NCBI GenBank assembly: GCA_903908025.1
Contig: CAIVQM010000319.1
Location: forward strand, 1 to 11,198
Direction of reading: 5' to 3'
Origin: an uncultured bacterium
GTDB taxonomy: Bacteria > Actinomycetota > Actinomycetes > S36-B12
DNA length: 11,198 nt
The translations under genes and the position numbers were made by a program. The number at the start of each line of letters is the position of its first letter. Position 1 is the first letter of the stretch. Positions 7,826 to 11,198 of this stretch are shown here, in pieces. The notes beneath the pieces are model-generated. The model searched no databases, was not told where the DNA came from, and was given only the letters and a program-made list of their open reading frames with translations.

Positions 7826-7886
7826 CCGGTGCTGCGGCCGTGTGGCCAGGTCCCCGCCCGCTGTTTCCAGCGGGCCCTGGCACCGG
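7826..7886 (-). other. Strong nested hairpin region, possible attenuator or RNA-processing element
   Basis: The core is a perfect 8-bp stem, GCCCGCTG paired with CAGCGGGC (7856-7863 and 7868-7875), closing a loop that reads GAAA in the minus-strand transcript, a GNRA tetraloop. CCAGG and CCTGG (7846-7850, 7876-7880) can extend it past a 5-nt bulge. Outside, CCGGTGC and GCACCGG (7826-7832, 7880-7886) are complementary. A small GGCC-GTGT-GGCC hairpin at 7836-7847 would compete with the CCAGG pairing. It lies 3' of mraZ in the transcript. No U-run follows, so a standard intrinsic terminator is not indicated. A partial terminator, 3'-end stabiliser for mraZ mRNA or attenuator would all fit. Confidence 0.6.
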
Positions 7887-7954
7887 GGAAGTGGTGTCAG
7901 GAGCGATGCGAGGAGCGGGAGGAGACCTCACCGCGCGGTTCGAGCGCCGACAGA

Positions 7955-8392
7955 TCAGATGCCCGGGAACACCTCCTCGCTGAGGCCCGAGAAGGCCTCC
8001 TCCTGGTCGTGCAGGTAGGCGGCCCAGGCGGTCGCGTCCCAGATCTCGGCAGTGGTGTTCTTGCCCACGACGACGACGTCGCGGTCTAGGCCGGCGTACT
8101 CACGCAGCGCCGTTGGCACCGTGATCCGGCCCTGCCGGTCCGGGATCTGGTCCGATGCCTCGGAGAACAGCACGCGCTGGTAGGCCTGCACCTTGGGGTT
8201 GGAACGGGAGGCTTCGTTCAACCGCTCGGCATAGGCCGCGAATTCCGCCGCCGGCCAGACGGCAACCGAACGGTCCTGCCCCTTGGTCAGTACCAGTCCG
8301 CCGGCCAGCCCCTCACGGAACTTCGCCGGCAGGACGAGGCGGCCCTTGTCGTCCAGGCGCGGCGTATGGGTGCCCAGGAATCCTAGAAACAT
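7955..8392 (-). CDS. mraZ: MraZ, transcriptional regulator of the dcw cluster
   Basis: MraZ is a DNA-binding protein of the AbrB/SpoVT fold that forms ring oligomers and, in E. coli, represses its own dcw promoter. The 145-residue product starts MFLGFLGTHTPRLDDKGR. It has the two diagnostic repeats: DDKGRLVLPAKFR at about 14-26 and, in the second half, DRQGRITVPTALREYAGL. Length is normal for the family. I chose the ATG at 8392 because the family begins M-F-L-G and a GGAGG lies 8 nt upstream. The open frame to 8512 would run through the promoter and operators. It is the first gene of the operon, with matching operator-like repeats directly upstream. Confidence 0.96.
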   Translation of the reverse strand: MFLGFLGTHTPRLDDKGRLVLPAKFREGLAGGLVLTKGQDRSVAVWPAAEFAAYAERLNEASRSNPKVQAYQRVLFSEASDQIPDRQGRITVPTALREYAGLDRDVVVVGKNTTAEIWDATAWAAYLHDQEEAFSGLSEEVFPGI

Positions 8393-8400
8393 CCGCCCCA

Positions 8401-8405
8401 CCTCC
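8401..8405 (-). promoter_or_regulatory. Shine-Dalgarno of mraZ
   Basis: GGAGG on the minus strand, part of the purine run GGGGAGG at 8401-8407, lies 8 nt before the mraZ ATG at 8392. It is a near-ideal ribosome binding site and decides the start against the longer frame. Confidence 0.85.
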
Positions 8406-8430
8406 CCGACCCGCCCCACGAGTAACCCTG

Positions 8431-8490
8431 GTTTCTCCAAGTGACGCCACTGTACCCCATTTCCCTCCACCGTCAACCACCACTCCCCAT
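8431..8490 (-). promoter_or_regulatory. Six MraZ-box-like TGG repeats at exact 10-bp period
   Basis: On the minus strand TGG begins at 8489, 8479, 8469, 8459, 8449 and 8439, so six boxes recur every 10 bp, one DNA helical turn apart. Two read TGGGG and two TGGAG; the others are TGGTT and TGGCG. E. coli MraZ is known to bind TGGGN repeats separated by 5 nt, giving the same 10-bp period. The array spans the -35 and -10 elements of the dcw promoter, so bound MraZ would be expected to exclude RNA polymerase. Assignment to MraZ is inference from spacing, motif and position. Confidence 0.8.
8449..8476 (-). promoter_or_regulatory. dcw operon promoter (housekeeping sigma type)
   Basis: On the minus strand TTGACG (8471-8476) and TACAGT (8449-8454) are separated by 16 nt. 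They match the actinobacterial consensus TTGAC and TANNNT. Transcription would start near 8440-8445, giving a 5' leader of about 50 nt before the mraZ ATG. The promoter lies inside the TGG-box array. Confidence 0.75.
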
Positions 8491-8507
8491 GGAAACGGAT
8501 CGTTTCC
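8491..8507. promoter_or_regulatory. 17-bp palindrome, candidate operator
   Basis: GGAAACG and CGTTTCC form a perfect 7-bp inverted repeat around GAT. The site abuts the outermost TGG box and lies about 15 bp upstream of the dcw -35 element and about 100 bp upstream of the lipoprotein -10 box. GAAACG half-sites resemble dimeric repressor or activator operators, for example of LacI-type regulators, but the cognate protein is unknown and no regulator gene of that type is in the window. Confidence 0.45.
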
Positions 8508-8605
8508 TCCACGGGATTGCCGGGGCGTGCGCCGGTCCGGGCGCGGGTCCACCAGCCCGTGGCCGGACACGCCCCGCAGGGGCCCGGCGGCAGCCGCGCG
8601 CCGCA

Positions 8606-8611
8606 TACGCT
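8606..8611 (+). promoter_or_regulatory. -10 box for a leaderless lipoprotein transcript
   Basis: TACGCT matches TANNNT and is followed after 6 nt by the ATG at 8618. That spacing puts transcription start at or next to the start codon. No Shine-Dalgarno sequence is present before this ATG, which agrees with leaderless translation. No convincing -35 element is visible. Confidence 0.55.
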
Positions 8612-8617
8612 GCCCGA

Positions 8618-9787
8618 ATGACGAGCGCACGAAGGATGACGGCACTGGGGTGTGTTGTCACCGTGGCAGCGGCCGGTCTCCTGGCGGGCTGCACTACCTC
8701 CACACCAGCCGCCATCGAGACCACGAGTGCCGCGCCGGCCGTTACCGCAGCGCCGCCACCGTCACCGTCGACCTCCCCCAGCCCGTCCCCCACACCCACC
8801 CCGACTCCCACCCCGACCCCCACGTACCTGTCCCCGCTCGACGGCATGCCCGGCACCGAGGCGAAGCCGGTCCTCGTCGTCAAGCTCGACAACACGCAGT
8901 ACGCGCAGCCGCACGCCGGTCTCAACCGGGCCGACGTCGTCTACGTGGAGGAGGTTGAGTACGGCATCACGCGCATCGCTGCCGTCTTCGCCGGGAACAT
9001 CCCACAGCGCATCGGTCCGGTCCGGTCGGCACGGATCACCGACATCGACCTGCTCGCGCAGTACGACCGGCCCGCGTTCGGCTTCTCGGGCGCACAGCGA
9101 AAGATGTGGCCGGTGCTCGATGCAGCACCGTTCCACGACATCTCGCCCAACAAGGGTGCTGAGGGCTACAGCCGCGACAACAGCCGTCGTGCGCCGTACA
9201 ACTACTACCTCGACGGACGGGTCGGACTGAAGCGCGCACCCAAGGCGACGCTCGAGCATGACATGGGCTTCGTGTTCGATGAGGCCGTGCCCACGGGCGG
9301 ACTGGTCGCGAAATCGGCGACCATGAAGTGGGGCTACAGCTCCGCCGGCTTCACCTACAGCCGAAAGAGCGGCCTGTACGGCGTCTCGCTCAATGGTGCG
9401 CGAGCCCGGGCTGAGGAGACCGACCTTGGCCAGAACGCCGCAACCGTCGTCATCCAGTACGTGCGGCAGGAGCCATCGGTGTATTTCGACAAGGGCGGCG
9501 GCAACACCCCGCACGCGGAGACCATCGGCACCGGCAAGGCAGTCGTCATGCGCGATGGGCTCGCATGGGAGGTGACGTGGACTCGACCGACCGCAAAGGA
9601 TGGCACCACATTCACCCTCGACGACGGCACCGTCATGCCCTTCAAGCCCGGTCAGTTGTGGATCGTCCTGCTCGATCGCAAGCGCAAGGCGACGATCACC
9701 CCGCTGACGGAGCCGAAGCCCACTCCCTCGGCCAGCACCTCGCCGAGCCCGTTCGCGAGCCCATCACCGACCCCAGGCACGCAGTAG
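8618..9787 (+). CDS. DUF3048 (YerB-like) secreted lipoprotein
   Basis: This 389-residue protein begins with a lipoprotein signal: MTSARR, a hydrophobic stretch, then lipobox LLAGC with lipidated Cys25. A Ser/Thr/Pro linker at about 47-69 leads to the DUF3048 N-terminal domain at about 82-225, recognisable by KPVLVVKLDN, A-G-L-N-R-A-D-V-V-Y, EYGITR and RIGPVRSARITDIDLL. The C-terminal DUF3048 half (about 270-356) includes GKAVVMRDGLAWEVTW and PGQLWIVLLD. A second Ser/Pro-rich tail ends the protein. The molecular function of DUF3048 is not established to my knowledge; this member should act outside the membrane. The ATG at 8618 is chosen because it gives a proper signal peptide and sits 6 nt after a -10 box; the frame open from 8441 would run through the dcw promoter. 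The next ATG (8636) is an alternative. Confidence 0.9.
   Translation: MTSARRMTALGCVVTVAAAGLLAGCTTSTPAAIETTSAAPAVTAAPPPSPSTSPSPSPTPTPTPTPTPTYLSPLDGMPGTEAKPVLVVKLDNTQYAQPHAGLNRADVVYVEEVEYGITRIAAVFAGNIPQRIGPVRSARITDIDLLAQYDRPAFGFSGAQRKMWPVLDAAPFHDISPNKGAEGYSRDNSRRAPYNYYLDGRVGLKRAPKATLEHDMGFVFDEAVPTGGLVAKSATMKWGYSSAGFTYSRKSGLYGVSLNGARARAEETDLGQNAATVVIQYVRQEPSVYFDKGGGNTPHAETIGTGKAVVMRDGLAWEVTWTRPTAKDGTTFTLDDGTVMPFKPGQLWIVLLDRKRKATITPLTEPKPTPSASTSPSPFASPSPTPGTQ
8756..8824 (+). repeat. Ser/Thr-Pro low-complexity linker
   Basis: C-rich codons here encode about 23 residues of alternating Pro with Ser or Thr, ending in seven Thr-Pro-type dipeptides. Such linkers hold a secreted domain away from the membrane anchor and can be O-mannosylated in actinobacteria. 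Repeat number may vary between strains by slippage. Confidence 0.85.
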
Positions 9788-10627
9788 CGCATCGACCATC
9801 GCCTGCGGGTCCTGCGCATTCGGCGAGTGCCCCACGCCCGGCAGTTCCACCGACGTCACCCCGAGTTCTGCCGCCATGTCCGCCTGTATCTCGACGGGCC
9901 AGGCGTCATCGTCCTCGCCCCACATCACGGTCGTCGGGATATCGGCGATCGCCGGCCGCAGCCGCCCGGTCAGCCGCGGCTGGTGCATGAGCAGCAGCGC
10001 AAACTCGCGCAACTGCACGGAGCTGTTGGCATGCCAGCGCCGCTCCAGGAAGGCGGCCACGTCCGCTGGCGGCGGCACTGTCTCCTCGGCCTCGTCCATC
10101 TCGTGCATGATGCGCCAGATCTCCGCGAGGTCAGAATGCTCAAGGGCCGCAACCAGGTCGGGCACGGCGCCCCACCGTTCGCGTGGCAGCGCGCCAGGAC
10201 CCGTGCAGAACAGCGTGAGTGACGCCGGCCGGATCATCCCGGTGGCTACGGCCTCCTGCACGACCAGTCCTCCGAACGAATGCCCGAGCAGATGAGGGGA
10301 CGCCAATCCGAATCGCTCTGCCACCGTGTCAGCGATCACCGCGACATCGGCGGCAAGTAGTGGCAGCGCGTAGTCGCCCGCGTCGGCCGAACCGCCGGAC
10401 TCGTTCTGACCCAACTGGTCGAACGACACGGCCCCGACTCCGGCCTCCGCGAGCAGCGGCAGCACGGCGATGAAGTCCTCCTTGCTGCCCGTGAAGCCTG
10501 GAACCAGCAACGCCCACGGCCGGTTGGCGACGAGGCCCGTGTGCATGACGGCACGCTCCGTGCCACGCGCGGGCCAGCGCTCGATCGTGACGCCGGGCGG
10601 CAGGTCGATGAAGGGGGGTGTGCTCAC
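9764..10627 (-). CDS. Alpha/beta-hydrolase fold protein
   Basis: The 287-residue product (from GTG 10627) has the alpha/beta-hydrolase layout. PGFTGSKEDF at 43-52 is the oxyanion loop region, FDQLGQNESGG is at 69-79, and the nucleophile elbow GHSFGG holds Ser117. VMWGEDDDAWPVE at about 234-246 carries the probable acid (Asp240 or 241), and GVGHSPNAQDP the catalytic His267. The triad appears complete and there is no signal peptide, so a cytoplasmic esterase, lactonase or related enzyme is likely; the substrate cannot be told. The GTG at 10627 lies 7 nt after a TAGCGT -10 box, suggesting a leaderless message. GTG 10663 or ATG 10660 would add up to 12 residues and is the alternative. The 3' end overlaps the lipoprotein gene by 24 bp, convergently. 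Confidence 0.9.
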   Translation of the reverse strand: MSTPPFIDLPPGVTIERWPARGTERAVMHTGLVANRPWALLVPGFTGSKEDFIAVLPLLAEAGVGAVSFDQLGQNESGGSADAGDYALPLLAADVAVIADTVAERFGLASPHLLGHSFGGLVVQEAVATGMIRPASLTLFCTGPGALPRERWGAVPDLVAALEHSDLAEIWRIMHEMDEAEETVPPPADVAAFLERRWHANSSVQLREFALLLMHQPRLTGRLRPAIADIPTTVMWGEDDDAWPVEIQADMAAELGVTSVELPGVGHSPNAQDPQAMVDALLRAWGR

Positions 10628-10634
10628 GTGGCCG

Positions 10635-10640
10635 ACGCTA
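10635..10640 (-). promoter_or_regulatory. -10 box for a leaderless hydrolase transcript
   Basis: On the minus strand TAGCGT matches TANNNT and is followed after 7 nt by the GTG at 10627. No Shine-Dalgarno sequence precedes that GTG. The arrangement favours the GTG over the longer start at 10663. Confidence 0.5.
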
Positions 10641-10690
10641 GCCGACCAGTCGGGCGGCATCACATCCGCGACGGTGGCAGGCTGGGCGAC

Positions 10691-10945
10691 ATGTCGACAG
10701 ACCTGCAGACCATCAGTTCCCAGTGGAGCTACCGCTCGAGCAACTCGATGCTCTGCATCGGCTCGAGGAACTCACTGCTGTCCATCGGATCCGTCGGTTC
10801 GGTCCTCAGCATCGGAAGTGTCGGATCGGCGGCCTCGATCCTCAGCGTCGGGTCGTTTGCGAGTGCCGTGTCACTCATGTCGGGGCTGTCGCGATTCGCA
10901 ATCATGAGTTGGCGCGCGAGTCGCTCGGTCGGTGGCAGCAGGTGA
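10691..10945 (+). CDS. 84-residue Ser-x-x triplet-ladder protein of unknown function
   Basis: I cannot assign a function. The 84-residue product, starting MSTDLQTISSQWSYRSS, has 26 serines (31 percent). From residue 10 to 79 every third residue is Ser, except Cys22, Ala70 and Ala76; serines 25 to 67 form fifteen unbroken steps. Between them lie mostly Ile, Val, Leu, Gly and Ala, often as I-G or V-G, giving about five 9-residue units such as SIGSVGSVL and SIGSVGSAA. Both ends carry Trp and Arg. There is no signal peptide. Strict period three would put Ser on one face of a 3-residue-per-turn structure or solenoid. ATG 10691 is chosen because upstream codons lose the pattern and overlap the hydrolase gene; GGCAGG 9 nt upstream is a weak ribosome binding site. 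It is divergent from the hydrolase and convergent with the TspO-like gene. Confidence 0.78.
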   Translation: MSTDLQTISSQWSYRSSNSMLCIGSRNSLLSIGSVGSVLSIGSVGSAASILSVGSFASAVSLMSGLSRFAIMSWRASRSVGGSR

Positions 10946-10962
10946 GCGCCGCGCGTTGGTGA

Positions 10963-11198
10963 TCAGCGCGCGAGGGCCACGTAACCCCAGGACAGCGACG
11001 TCGCGATGACCAGCCAGATCCCGTAGGGCACCAGGATCCAGCCCAGCCAGGGTCGCTCGGCAAAGGCCAGCAGCACGGGCACGATCGTAAGGGCTGCACA
11101 CGCGGTCAGGGCCACCGCTGACGCAACTAGTGAGTGTGGAACATAGAACAGGTAGGCCCACGCGATTGCCAGCACGAAGGTCACCGCGAGCAGGCCCA
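10963..11198 (-). CDS. TspO/MBR-like membrane protein, C-terminal part (cut by window edge)
   Basis: The last 77 residues of a gene that begins beyond base 11198 are visible; the frame is open to the edge. The segment is very hydrophobic, with about three membrane helices. LAIAWAYLFYVP followed later by PWLGWILVPYGIWLVIATSLSWGYVAL matches the end of TspO proteins as I recall them (a P-Y-x-x-W-x-x-x-A-T-x-L pattern in the last helix). TspO proteins bind porphyrins or other hydrophobic ligands and are linked to tetrapyrrole and stress responses. A GTG at 11184 is open but would give a fragment, so it is not the start. It ends 17 nt from the Ser-x-x gene, convergently. Similarity is from a short tail only. 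Confidence 0.65.
   Translation of the reverse strand, partial: GLLAVTFVLAIAWAYLFYVPHSLVASAVALTACAALTIVPVLLAFAERPWLGWILVPYGIWLVIATSLSWGYVALAR

Noticed and set aside
7746..7931. A 61-codon minus-strand ORF before the micro-ORF, whose TGA overlaps the micro-ORF ATG as ATGA
   Set aside because: The product is Pro, His and Thr-rich low complexity, runs across the hairpin and the 13-bp repeat (which shifts frame), has third-position GC lower than the neighbouring genes, and lacks a clear ribosome binding site. The ATGA overlap may be chance, though comparison with relatives could change this.
8393..8512. N-terminal extension of mraZ to 8512
   Set aside because: It would translate through the -35, -10 and operator repeats. 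The MFLGFLG start with GGAGG 8 nt upstream fits the family.
8441..8617. N-terminal extension of the lipoprotein frame to 8441
   Set aside because: It would place about 59 Arg/Pro/Gly-rich residues before a complete lipoprotein signal peptide and would overlap the dcw promoter.
10541..10690. N-terminal extension of the Ser-x-x protein to 10541
   Set aside because: These 50 codons are antisense to the hydrolase 5' end, and the product is Arg/Gly/His-rich without any triplet pattern.
10946..10972. Possible bidirectional terminator between the Ser-x-x gene and the TspO-like gene
   Set aside because: Only a 5-6 bp CGCGC/GCGCG pairing with an 11-nt loop and no T-run is present. This is too weak in such GC-rich DNA.

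Overview
This high-GC window looks like a chromosomal segment from an actinobacterium (Actinomycetota). The main evidence is the start of a division and cell wall (dcw) cluster in the order mraZ, rsmH, ftsL, ftsI, murE, murF, mraY. MraY has the cysteine-containing external loop and the DP-DL context I associate with actinobacterial MraY. GTG starts, tight gene overlaps and -10 boxes placed 6-7 nt before start codons (leaderless type) agree with this. MurE carries the DNPR motif of meso-diaminopimelate-adding enzymes, so the wall is probably DAP-type. I cannot name a genus.

Region 1 (13-8490, minus strand) is the dcw operon, read right to left. A TTGACG-N16-TACAGT promoter sits inside six TGG boxes spaced exactly 10 bp apart, the layout expected of MraZ operators, so MraZ probably represses its own operon. 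After mraZ comes a 205-nt leader with a strong GAAA-loop hairpin and a 13-bp tandem repeat. Next is a 43-codon membrane micro-ORF with a good ribosome binding site, which ends 4 nt before rsmH. RsmH (16S rRNA methylation), FtsL (divisome), FtsI (septal transpeptidase), MurE and MurF (UDP-MurNAc-pentapeptide synthesis) and MraY (lipid I synthesis) follow with overlaps or short gaps. The rest of the cluster (murD onward) is expected to the left of base 1.

Region 2 (8491-9787) lies across a 225-bp divergent intergenic region. It has a 17-bp palindrome next to the MraZ boxes and a plus-strand DUF3048 (YerB-like) lipoprotein with a Ser/Thr-Pro linker, probably read from a leaderless mRNA.

Region 3 (9764-11198) holds an alpha/beta hydrolase whose 3' end overlaps the lipoprotein gene by 24 bp. 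Divergent from it is an 84-residue protein with a Ser-x-x ladder running through almost its whole length. Convergent to that is the C-terminal part of a TspO/MBR-like membrane protein, cut by the window edge. The strongest candidates for undescribed biology are the Ser-x-x ladder protein, the micro-ORF before rsmH, and the regulatory DNA around mraZ. No tRNA, rRNA, insertion sequence or CRISPR array was seen.
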